DNA from: Psychromarinibacter sp048262455
GTDB lineage: Bacteria; Pseudomonadota; Alphaproteobacteria; Rhodobacterales; Rhodobacteraceae
NCBI GenBank assembly: GCA_048262455.1
Contig: JBLXFD010000002.1
Location: forward strand, 124,001-188,000
Length of the DNA stretch: 64,000 nt
Reading direction: 5' to 3'
The notes under the pieces were generated by a model that was not told where the DNA came from, did not search any database, and worked only from the letters and a program-made list of their open reading frames with translations. Positions 42,943 to 51,136 of this stretch are shown piece by piece; position 1 is the stretch's first letter; every line of letters starts with the position of its first letter. A program made the position numbers and the translations under genes.

Positions 42943-43866
42943 ATGACCGACAGCGCGCAGATCTTCCACGACCAGCCCGGCGACAAGGCGCAGACCGTGC
43001 GCTGGTTCGCCGGCCGCGTCGCGATCTATGGCATCCTGATCTTCTGGACCATCGTCTGCCTGTTCCCGATCTACTGGACGCTGACCACCTCGTTCAAGCT
43101 GGCGCCGAACGTGATGCAGGGGCACCTGATCCCCTTCGTCGACTACATGCCCAACTGGAAAGGCTGGGAAAGCATCGGCCTGTCGCCCCGGGTGATCGGC
43201 GGAGAAAGCACGGTGCGGGACGAGTTCCTGAAACGCTTCGGCAACTCGGCGGTGGTGTCGCTGTCGGCCTCGGCGCTGGCGGTGATCCTGGGCTCGATGA
43301 CCGCCTACGGGCTGTCGCGCTTCCGCTACCGCTTCGGCTTCATGCGCAACCCGGACATCTCGTTCTTCTTCCTGTCGCAGCTGATCCTGCCGCCCGTGGT
43401 GCTCGCCCTGCCGTTCCTGGTGCTCTACAAGGAGCTCGACTTCCTCGACACAAGGATCGGGCTGATCCTGCTGTACACCCTGACGGTGCTGCCCATCGTG
43501 ATCTGGATCATGCGCGACCAGTTCCAGTCGATCCCGGTGGAGCTGGAGGAAGCCGCGCTGGTGGACGGGCTGTCGATCTGGGGCGCCTTCCTGACCATCG
43601 TGCTGCCGATCGCGCTGCCGGGCATGGTGGCAGCCTTCATCCTGAGCCTCGTGCTGACGTGGAACGAGTACTTCTTCGCCGCGCTGCTGACCTCGACCCA
43701 CGCAAACACGCTGCCGGTGATGGTAGCCTCGCAGACCGGGTCGCAGGGCATCAACTGGTGGGCGATGGCGGCGCTGTCCTCGGCGGCGATCCTGCCGCTG
43801 ATCATCATCGGCGTGCTGCTGGAACGCTTCATCATCAAGGGCATGGCCGCCGGCGCGGTGAAGTGA
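42943..43866 (+). CDS. Sugar ABC transporter permease (MalG type)
   Basis: A 307-residue permease with six spans. Seen: IYGILIFWTIVCLFPIYWTL then TTSFKLAPNV near the N-terminus, LGSMTAYGLSRFRYRFG, PVVLALPFLVLYKELDF and the EAA loop PVELEEAALVDGLSIWGAFL (about 193-212), then LTWNEYFFAALLTS. The end of the gene and the 12 bases beyond it form a tandem 12-base duplication. Confidence 0.93.
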   Translation: MTDSAQIFHDQPGDKAQTVRWFAGRVAIYGILIFWTIVCLFPIYWTLTTSFKLAPNVMQGHLIPFVDYMPNWKGWESIGLSPRVIGGESTVRDEFLKRFGNSAVVSLSASALAVILGSMTAYGLSRFRYRFGFMRNPDISFFFLSQLILPPVVLALPFLVLYKELDFLDTRIGLILLYTLTVLPIVIWIMRDQFQSIPVELEEAALVDGLSIWGAFLTIVLPIALPGMVAAFILSLVLTWNEYFFAALLTSTHANTLPVMVASQTGSQGINWWAMAALSSAAILPLIIIGVLLERFIIKGMAAGAVK

Positions 43867-43880
43867 TCGGTGAAGTGATC
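43857..43880. repeat. Tandem 12-base duplication spanning a stop codon
   Basis: GGTGAAGTGATC occurs twice in a row (43857-43868 and 43869-43880). The first copy holds the permease stop codon; the second runs into the stop codon of the convergent epimerase gene. Confidence 0.8.
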
Positions 43881-44877
43881 AGCGGCTGAAGCGCCACTCC
43901 GTCTCCTGCCGCCAGCTTTCGCCGGGCCGCAGCACGATCGAGGGGAAATGCGGCTGGTTCGGCGCGTCGGCCCAGTGCTGCGCCTCCAGCGCGAGGGCGC
44001 AGAAGGGCTCCGCAGGCGGGCCGTCGTTGGTGGGGTGGTCCGGCACGTTCACATTGCGCGCGTCGTAGACCTGCAGCCCCGGCTCGGTCGTCGCCATCTC
44101 CATCGACACGCCAGAGCGGCCGGTCAGCCAGGCCACCGGGCGCAGCGGCACGCGGGTCTCGGAGATGCAGAAGTTGTGGTCCTTGATCCCCGCCTCGCCC
44201 GCGTCCAGCTCGCGCCCCTCGCGGTAGTCGAAGCGGGTGCCGGCGACATCGACCACCTCGCCCGAGGGCAGGCCCTCGTCCGTGCGCTCGGTGTAGCGGT
44301 CCGCGTCGATCTTCAGCCGCTGGCCCGCGACGGTGGGCGCGTCGTCCATCCGCCAGTAGGAGTGGTTGGCAAGGTTCATCAGCGTCGGCGCGTCGGTCTC
44401 GGCGGTCAGCACTATCCGCAGGGTGCCGGGGGGCAGCACGCTGAAGGCGGCGCGGAGGGTGCGGTTGCCGGGAAAGCCGCCCTCGCCATCCTTCAGGTCC
44501 AGCCGCAGCGTTGCCTCGTCGGGGGCGTGGTGTTCCAGCCGCCAGATCTGCCGGTGGGTGCCGGTGCTGCCGCCGTGGATCACGTGGCGGCCGTTCAGGT
44601 TCTTCTCGAACTCCAGCCGCTTGCCGTCGATTTCGGCCGTGGCGCCGGCGATGCGGTTGACCACCGGGCCCACCACCGCGCCGCAGCTGGTCATCGGCCC
44701 CTCGTAGGGGGCGAGGTCGGGGAAGCCCAGCGTCAGCGAATGGGCGACGCCCTTCAGCCGCACGTCCTGCAGGATCGCCCCGCGGGTCAGGATCGCGGCG
44801 GAGAGGTCTCCGGCGCCAAGCAGCAGCCGGTCGACGCGGACACCGTCCGCGCCGGTGCCGAAAACGGTCAGGGTCAT
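43879..44877 (-). CDS. galM: Aldose 1-epimerase (galactose mutarotase family)
   Basis: A 332-residue aldose epimerase, which interconverts alpha and beta anomers of hexoses. Seen: CGAVVGPVVNRIAGATAEID (substrate Asn-Arg region, about 66-85), NGRHVIHGGSTGTHRQIWRL (His, about 95-114), MNLANHSYWRMD (His, about 168-179), LDAGEAGIKDHNFCISETR and the C-terminal ALALEAQHWADAPNQPHFPS with the catalytic-type Glu. Its ATG overlaps the lactonase stop by four bases, so the two are translationally coupled. The gene belongs to the sugar locus. Confidence 0.92.
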   Translation of the reverse strand: MTLTVFGTGADGVRVDRLLLGAGDLSAAILTRGAILQDVRLKGVAHSLTLGFPDLAPYEGPMTSCGAVVGPVVNRIAGATAEIDGKRLEFEKNLNGRHVIHGGSTGTHRQIWRLEHHAPDEATLRLDLKDGEGGFPGNRTLRAAFSVLPPGTLRIVLTAETDAPTLMNLANHSYWRMDDAPTVAGQRLKIDADRYTERTDEGLPSGEVVDVAGTRFDYREGRELDAGEAGIKDHNFCISETRVPLRPVAWLTGRSGVSMEMATTEPGLQVYDARNVNVPDHPTNDGPPAEPFCALALEAQHWADAPNQPHFPSIVLRPGESWRQETEWRFSR

Positions 44878-45734
44878 GGCAGGACTTTCGGTTCCGGCAG
44901 GCCCCGCGCGCCGGGGTCCAGCGCGAAGGTCATGCCATTTTCTGAGCGCGCGGATTCCTCGGGGTCGAGGTTCTCCAGCGCGGAGGTGACGAACAGGGTG
45001 GACAGGTCCGGCCCTCCGAAGGCGGGGCAGGAGGAATGCAGCGCCGGGACGTCCAGCGCCCGCAGGAACGCGCCCTCCGGGGAATAGCAGGCCACCCGCC
45101 GCGCGCCCCACTGGGCGTTCCACAGGTTGCCCTCGGCATCCACCACCGCGCCATCGGGGTTCAGGTCCTCCTCCGACAGGTCGATGAACGGCTGCGCCTC
45201 GCCCGCGGGCCAGCCGTCGTCGTCCAGATCGACGCGGAAGATGCGGTGCTGCAGGGTGTCGGCCCAGTAGGCGCGCTTGCCGTCCGGGGCAAAGCAGATG
45301 GCGTTGGGGATGGTGATCCCCTCCACCAGCCGGCGCAGCTCGCCCCCGTGCCAGCGGTAGATCGCGCCGCGCCCCTGTTCGGCCGATTTGCCCATGGTGC
45401 CGATCCAGAAGCCCCCCTGCCGGTCCGCGCGGCCATCGTTGGACCGGGTGCCGGCATCCTCGGCCTCCAGCAGGCAGATGTCATCCTCGCGCGAGGTGGG
45501 CAGGTGAAAGCGGAACAGGCGGCTTTCGCTGGCGATCAACAGGTTGTCGGCGTCGATCCAGCCGGCGGCAGAGACCAGTTCGTCGAACTGCCAGCGCCGC
45601 GCCTTGCCCGAGGGCTCGCGGGTCATCAGCTGGCGCGAGAGGATGTCGAACCAGAACAGCTGTTCCCGCTCGGGATGCCAGAGCGGACCCTCGCCCAGTT
45701 CGCAGCGGCGGTTGTCGAAGACGGTGGCGCTCAT
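44874..45734 (-). CDS. SMP-30/gluconolactonase family protein
   Basis: A 286-residue beta-propeller lactonase expected to hydrolyse a sugar lactone with a divalent metal. Seen: CELGEGPLWHPEREQLFWFD (metal Glu, about 11-30), NDGRADRQGGFWIGTMG (about 99-115), IPNAICFAPDGKRAYWADT (about 143-161), and DLNPDGAVVDAEGNLWNAQW with the metal Asp (about 190-209). Its position with galM and the importer suggests oxidation of the imported sugar to a lactone, though no sugar dehydrogenase gene is present here. The 253-base divergent gap before 45988 holds only a weak promoter-like TTGACG on the minus strand. Confidence 0.92.
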   Translation of the reverse strand: MSATVFDNRRCELGEGPLWHPEREQLFWFDILSRQLMTREPSGKARRWQFDELVSAAGWIDADNLLIASESRLFRFHLPTSREDDICLLEAEDAGTRSNDGRADRQGGFWIGTMGKSAEQGRGAIYRWHGGELRRLVEGITIPNAICFAPDGKRAYWADTLQHRIFRVDLDDDGWPAGEAQPFIDLSEEDLNPDGAVVDAEGNLWNAQWGARRVACYSPEGAFLRALDVPALHSSCPAFGGPDLSTLFVTSALENLDPEESARSENGMTFALDPGARGLPEPKVLP

Positions 45735-45987
45735 GACGATCGCCGGCGCGCGGGAACGCGGCCGGTGTCCCGGTGACGGTCGCTCTGGCTGCGGCTCATC
45801 GGATCCTCCCCCTGCGGCACGGGCGGCCGCTTTCCGGCCCGTGGTCGGCCTTCCGCGCGGCTGGGCTGCCGCCGCGTCACGCCTTGCCATAGAATTGAGC
45901 CGGGGGACCCCTTCGTCAAGGCGGCTGCGGGGTTGCCGTGCGCGGCCGCGTGTTTAATGACGCAAGCGAAGCAGGGGAGGGGCGGCG

Positions 45988-46662
45988 ATGACGGGGGCAA
46001 AACGGGCGATGGACCTGGCGCTAGCCGTGACGCTCGCGGTGCTGCTGGCGCCGGTGATGGTGGCGGTCTGGCTGTGGGTCCGGCTGGCCGAGGGCGCCCC
46101 CGCCCTGCACGGATCAGAGCGGATGCGCGGCGTGGACCGTGCCTTCCGCATGTGGAAATTCCGCACCATGCACCCGGGCGCCGCCGACGGGCTGGCCAGC
46201 GGCGGGCACAAGGCCGGGCAGGTGACGCGCAGCGGCCGGGTGCTGCGGCGCTGCCGGCTGGACGAGCTGCCGCAGCTGTGGAACGTGCTGCGCGGCGACA
46301 TGAGCTTTGTCGGCCCGCGCCCGCCGCTGCGCCGCTACGTGCGGATGTTCCCGGAGCTTTACGCCGAGGTGCTGCGCTGCCGGCCGGGGATCACCGGGCT
46401 GGCCACGCTGTGCTACCACCGACACGAGGAACGGCTGCTGGCCGGCTGCGCCAGCGGCGAAGAGACGGACCGCGTCTATGCCCGCCGCTGCATCCCGCGC
46501 AAGGCGCGGCTGGACCTGATCTATGCCCGCCGCCGTTCCGTGGCACTGGACCTGCGGCTGCTGGGCCTGACGCTGGCGCGCGCCGCCGGGGTCAGTTGGC
46601 GCGGCGGTAGCGCATGTCGCCGACGCCGTCGACGGAGTGCAGCACCAACTGATCTCCGGTAA
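45988..46662 (+). CDS. Undecaprenyl-phosphate sugar phosphotransferase (exopolysaccharide initiator type)
   Basis: A 224-residue sugar transferase of the WcaJ/PssY type, which loads the first sugar phosphate onto undecaprenyl phosphate at the inner membrane. Seen: one hydrophobic N-terminal segment (MDLALAVTLAVLLAPVMVAV), the MWKFRTMHPGA block, the catalytic CRLDELPQLWNVLRGDMSF (Asp-Glu) and VGPRPPLRRYV, then PGITGLATL. The last 23 codons or so overlap the end of the convergent DUF1036 gene and are an Arg-rich tail (RRRRRR). No other polysaccharide genes are near. Confidence 0.88.
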   Translation: MTGAKRAMDLALAVTLAVLLAPVMVAVWLWVRLAEGAPALHGSERMRGVDRAFRMWKFRTMHPGAADGLASGGHKAGQVTRSGRVLRRCRLDELPQLWNVLRGDMSFVGPRPPLRRYVRMFPELYAEVLRCRPGITGLATLCYHRHEERLLAGCASGEETDRVYARRCIPRKARLDLIYARRRSVALDLRLLGLTLARAAGVSWRGGSACRRRRRRSAAPTDLR

Positions 46663-47611
46663 GGCTGCGCACCACCCAGCAGAAGCGGGCGCCGTCCTCC
46701 CTGTCCGTCAGCAGCAGCACCGGCCCGGCGCCGGATGCGCCCTCGCAGGTGTCGGCGACGGTGTAGAACGAGGGGGCCATGGGCACGCCCACGAAGGTCT
46801 CGTCGAGAAAGCTGCCGCGGAACAGCATCTTGAAGGCGTCGTCGTCCTCGGCCTGCCACATCCCCTGCAGCCGGTCGCGCATGTCGGCATAGGGATCGTT
46901 GCCCACGCGGGTGAAGCGGCGGATGGTGACCTTGGCCGTCCCGCCCTCGTGAGAGATCATGTCGCCCTCGATCTCCACCGGCGTGTTGATCGGCAGCTCG
47001 TCATTCATGCGGGTCAGCAGGGCGCGCTGGGTCTCGTCCATGGATTCAGCGAGGTACAGCCAGTCCTCGAAGATCACCGCGCATTCCGTGGTGGTCGCCT
47101 TCAGGTCGCAGTGGCTGAGCAGTCCGCGCACCGTATAGGGCTCTCCGTAGGTGCCCGGAGCGTCACCGCCCGTCGGGGCGACCGGGTCCGGCGCCGCCGC
47201 CGCGCCGCCGGGGGCATCGGCGGCGGTCAGGGTGATGGTGAAGTCGGTGGCGTCGCCGATCTCTACCTCGCTGAAGGCGGCAGTGTCATAGCCGCGCGCC
47301 TCGCAGTCGGTGTCGCCGACGATGGTATAGATCTCGGGCTGGGTGCAGAACATGTAGTTCTGTTGCTTGAACTCGCCCGAAACCGTGGTGGCGCGCCAGT
47401 AGAAGAAGCTGTTCGTCAGGTCCCCCGCCACCACCACGGCGCACTTTTTGGGGTTGATGTTCCACCAGCCTTCCGAGGTCCAGCCCTCGGGGCCGTTGTA
47501 CCCGATGGAGACAGAGGCCATCTCCTCCGCGCCATTGCAGATCGTCAGAGCGGCATGGGCGGGGGCGGCGAATGGCGTCAGAAACAGCGCGGCAACGGCG
47601 AATCGGTACAT
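46592..47611 (-). CDS. Exported DUF1036 protein with extra C-terminal region
   Basis: A 339-residue exported protein with a signal peptide (MYRFAVAALFLTPFAAPAHA). Residues about 21-125 match the DUF1036 pattern: ALTICNGAEEMASVSIGYNG, GWTSEGWWNINPKKCAVVV, and FFYWRATTVSGEF, with paired cysteines. A Pro/Gly/Ala linker (about 130-150) precedes a second region (about 155-339) with TPVEIEGDMISHEGGTAKV and cysteines, which I cannot assign. Function unknown. Its 3' end overlaps the sugar transferase gene by 71 bases. Confidence 0.85.
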   Translation of the reverse strand: MYRFAVAALFLTPFAAPAHAALTICNGAEEMASVSIGYNGPEGWTSEGWWNINPKKCAVVVAGDLTNSFFYWRATTVSGEFKQQNYMFCTQPEIYTIVGDTDCEARGYDTAAFSEVEIGDATDFTITLTAADAPGGAAAAPDPVAPTGGDAPGTYGEPYTVRGLLSHCDLKATTTECAVIFEDWLYLAESMDETQRALLTRMNDELPINTPVEIEGDMISHEGGTAKVTIRRFTRVGNDPYADMRDRLQGMWQAEDDDAFKMLFRGSFLDETFVGVPMAPSFYTVADTCEGASGAGPVLLLTDREDGARFCWVVRSLTGDQLVLHSVDGVGDMRYRRAN

Positions 47612-47739
47612 TGGGAATCCTCTGTCGGCAGCTCAAGCTCTTGCAGTAAATCGTCTTTCGGCAAAGCCTACCATATGGTCAGGGCGCTGGCACCTGCCTT
47701 GGCGCGGCTGTCGCAAGCGCGGCCGCGGGCGCAGGCATC

Positions 47740-48543
47740 TCAGCCCGCAGGGGCGCCGTTGGGCGCGGCTTTCCCCGCCGGCTTTCCGCGCGCCTGTGCC
47801 ATCCATTTCAGGCTATCCTCGGTACGACCGGGCGGGTTGTACTCGCCGCTGATCCAGCCGTCGTAGCCGCTGTCGCCGATCGCGGCGAAAAGCGCCGGGA
47901 AGTCGATGCTGCCCGGCCCCGGCGCGCCGCGGTCCGGGGCGCTGCCCACCTGCACGTGGCGGCACAGCGGCGCGTACCGCTGCCAGCACGCCAGCGCGTC
48001 GCCGGTGATGACCTGCGCGTGGTAGCTGTCGTACTGCAAAGCGACGTTGGGCGCGTCCACCTCGGCAATGATCTCGGCGGCGAGGGCGTAGTCGTTCAGG
48101 AAGTACCCGGGCATGGCGGTGGCGTTCAGCGGCTCGATCGTCAGGCTCTGCTTGGGCGCCTCCCCGGCCGCGCGGCGCAGGTTGGCGACGAAGGTGCGCC
48201 GCGCCTCTTCGCCAGAGGCCACGCCAGCCATCACGTGCAGGTGCTCCGGCCGCAGCCGGCCGGCGTAGCGCAAAGTGCGGCGGAAATCGCGGATGAACCG
48301 GTCCTCGCCCCCCGGCACGGCGGCATAGCCCCGGGGGTTGCCGGCATAGCTGGGCGGCGGCGCGTTCATCAGCGCCAGCGGCATCCCGGCGCCCTGCATC
48401 CTCTCCAGGATGCGGGTGGCGGGATCGTCATAGGGAAACAGCACCTCGACCCCGTTGAACCCGGCATCCGCGGCCGCCTTGAAGCGTTCGAGGAAGGGCA
48501 GTTCCTTGAAAAGGAATGTCAGGTTGGCCGCGAGTTTCGTCAT
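47740..48543 (-). CDS. hyi: Hydroxypyruvate isomerase-like TIM-barrel protein
   Basis: A 267-residue sugar-isomerase-type TIM barrel close to hydroxypyruvate isomerase (hydroxypyruvate to tartronate semialdehyde). Seen: the start KLAANLTFLFKELPFLERFK, GFNGVEVLFPYDDPATRIL, KQSLTIEPLNATAMPGYFLN (metal Glu, about 141-160), QYDSYHAQVITGD and DGWISGEYNPPGRTEDSLKW (metal Glu). No glyoxylate carboligase or reductase gene is adjacent, so the substrate assignment rests on the family. The ATG shares a base with the stop of the DUF1285 gene before it (TGATG), a sign of translational coupling. Confidence 0.83.
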   Translation of the reverse strand: MTKLAANLTFLFKELPFLERFKAAADAGFNGVEVLFPYDDPATRILERMQGAGMPLALMNAPPPSYAGNPRGYAAVPGGEDRFIRDFRRTLRYAGRLRPEHLHVMAGVASGEEARRTFVANLRRAAGEAPKQSLTIEPLNATAMPGYFLNDYALAAEIIAEVDAPNVALQYDSYHAQVITGDALACWQRYAPLCRHVQVGSAPDRGAPGPGSIDFPALFAAIGDSGYDGWISGEYNPPGRTEDSLKWMAQARGKPAGKAAPNGAPAG

Positions 48544-49142
48544 CAGGGCAGCTGTTCGGACGGAATGACGGGAAAGAAGCTTCCGCCCGACCAAAGCCCG
48601 AACCAGCCGGTCCCGTCAAGATCCCGGTGCGCGCCCAGTTCTACCAGCCGGTAGAAGCTTTTGCGGTCGATCAGCGCCTCGAGGTCGGCGCGCACGTGGA
48701 CGTAGGGCGCGGGTTCACCGGTTTCGGCGTCGCGCTCCACGCGGATCGGGTGGTCGGCGCCGGCGGTGACGCTGTCGCCCACATGGGTCAGGAAGGTCAG
48801 GCGCTGGTCCTCGCCCGCGCCCTCGGCCTCGAAATCGACGGCGACGAAGGGCGCGTCCTCCACCTCGATCCCGACCTTTTCCACCGGCGTCACAAGGAAG
48901 TAGCGGTCCCCGTCCTTGCGCAGGATGGAAGAGAACAGCCGCACCAGTTCCGGCCGCCCGATCGGCGTGCCCTGGTAGAACCACGTGCCGTCGCGGGCGA
49001 TCCGCATGTCGAGATCGCCGCAGAAGGGCGGGTCCCACAGGTGCACCGGCGCCGGGCCGCGGCCGCCTGCCGCCCTGGCTGCCTGTGCGATGGTGTCGGC
49101 CGATGCTCTCACGATGATTTGTCCGCTGCCTTCTTTTGCCAT
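48543..49142 (-). CDS. DUF1285 family protein
   Basis: A 199-residue cytosolic protein of the DUF1285 family. Seen: PVHLWDPPFCGDLDMRIARD (about 33-52), GTWFYQGTPIGRPELVRLFS (about 53-72), RYFLVTPVEKVGIEVEDAPF (about 80-99) and a C-terminal RADLEALIDRKSFYRLVELG. Function is not established. It is divergent from the MoxR gene (63 bases apart) and coupled to the isomerase-like gene. A start at 49142 gives a natural N-terminus; longer readings run antisense to MoxR and are not credible. Confidence 0.88.
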   Translation of the reverse strand: MAKEGSGQIIVRASADTIAQAARAAGGRGPAPVHLWDPPFCGDLDMRIARDGTWFYQGTPIGRPELVRLFSSILRKDGDRYFLVTPVEKVGIEVEDAPFVAVDFEAEGAGEDQRLTFLTHVGDSVTAGADHPIRVERDAETGEPAPYVHVRADLEALIDRKSFYRLVELGAHRDLDGTGWFGLWSGGSFFPVIPSEQLP

Positions 49143-49205
49143 TTGTGATTTCGGCCATACCTGCCGATACTGGAACCTGGATATATTGCCCGCAGGAGTT
49201 TTGTC

Positions 49206-50213
<1,008 letters not shown>

Positions 50214-50259
50214 CGCGCCGGCCCCAGACGCCCATGACGCTGACGACCAAGACGCTCCC

Positions 50260-51135
50260 GTGCTGAGCCCCGCGCAATATCGCCAGCGGGCAGAGCAGCT
50301 TGCCGGCCCGCTGCCGCCGCTGCTGGCGGATGCCGAGCACCTGGCGCAGGCGGTGCTGCTGGGCTTCCACGGCCGCCGCCGCGCCGGGATGGGCGACGAG
50401 TTCTGGCAATACCGCACCGCCCGCGCGGGCGACGAGGCGCGGTCGATTGACTGGCGCCGGTCCGCCCGGTCGGACCAGCACTTCGTGCAGGAAAAGGAAT
50501 GGCAGGCGGCGCAGTCGGTGTTCCTTTGGGTCGATACCTCGGCCTCGATGGAGTTCACCGGCGGCAAGGACCGCCCGTCCAAGGGAGAGCGGGCGCGGCT
50601 GCTGGCGCTGGCGGCGGCGATCCTGCTGATCCGGGGCGGCGAACGGGTGGCGCTGGCCGCGCTGGGCACGCCGCCGCGCTCGTCCGAGCTGCAGTTGCTG
50701 CGGATCGCCCAGTCCTTCGCCGACGAAAGCGCCCGGCCCGACTACGGCATTCCCGAGATCCGCAACCTGCTGCCGCATTCGCGGGCGCTGTTCATCTCTG
50801 ATTTCCTCGGCGATCTCGCGCCGCTCGAGGCGCAGCTGGCCAAGGCCGCCGACCGGGGCGTGCGCGGCGCGATCTGCCAGGTGCTGGACCCGCAGGAAGA
50901 GGCCTTTCCCTTCGACGGGCGCACCATCTTCGAGAGCATGGGCCAGACCCTGCGGCACGAGACGCTGAAGGCCGGCGACCTGCGCGACCGCTACCTGCAG
51001 CGGCTGGCAGAGCGCAAGGCGCGGCTGGCGGACCTGGCGCAGGCGACCGGCTGGCACTACGCCTGCCACCACACCGGCGACAGCGCCCAGGCGGCACTGC
51101 TGTGGCTTTACGGCGCACTGGAGCGCAAGACCTGA
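50260..51135 (+). CDS. DUF58 domain protein with VWA-type MIDAS
   Basis: A 291-residue protein, GTG start at 50260. It has the DUF58 core: GMGDEFWQYRTARAGDEARS followed by IDWRRSARSDQHFVQEKEW (about 44-83), and a metal-ion-dependent adhesion motif in VFLWVDTSASMEFTG (D-x-S-x-S, about 88-102). DUF58 proteins are regular partners of MoxR ATPases. No membrane span is evident. An ATG at 50234 is in a different frame with a stop after ten codons. It lies 46 bases after the MoxR gene and one base before the next gene. Confidence 0.93.
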   Translation: MLSPAQYRQRAEQLAGPLPPLLADAEHLAQAVLLGFHGRRRAGMGDEFWQYRTARAGDEARSIDWRRSARSDQHFVQEKEWQAAQSVFLWVDTSASMEFTGGKDRPSKGERARLLALAAAILLIRGGERVALAALGTPPRSSELQLLRIAQSFADESARPDYGIPEIRNLLPHSRALFISDFLGDLAPLEAQLAKAADRGVRGAICQVLDPQEEAFPFDGRTIFESMGQTLRHETLKAGDLRDRYLQRLAERKARLADLAQATGWHYACHHTGDSAQAALLWLYGALERKT

Positions 51136-51136
51136 G

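Noticed and set aside
41707..43701. A 664-codon minus-strand frame opposite the sugar permease genes
   Set aside because: Antisense to two clear permeases; rich in Gln, His, Asp and Arg without motifs.
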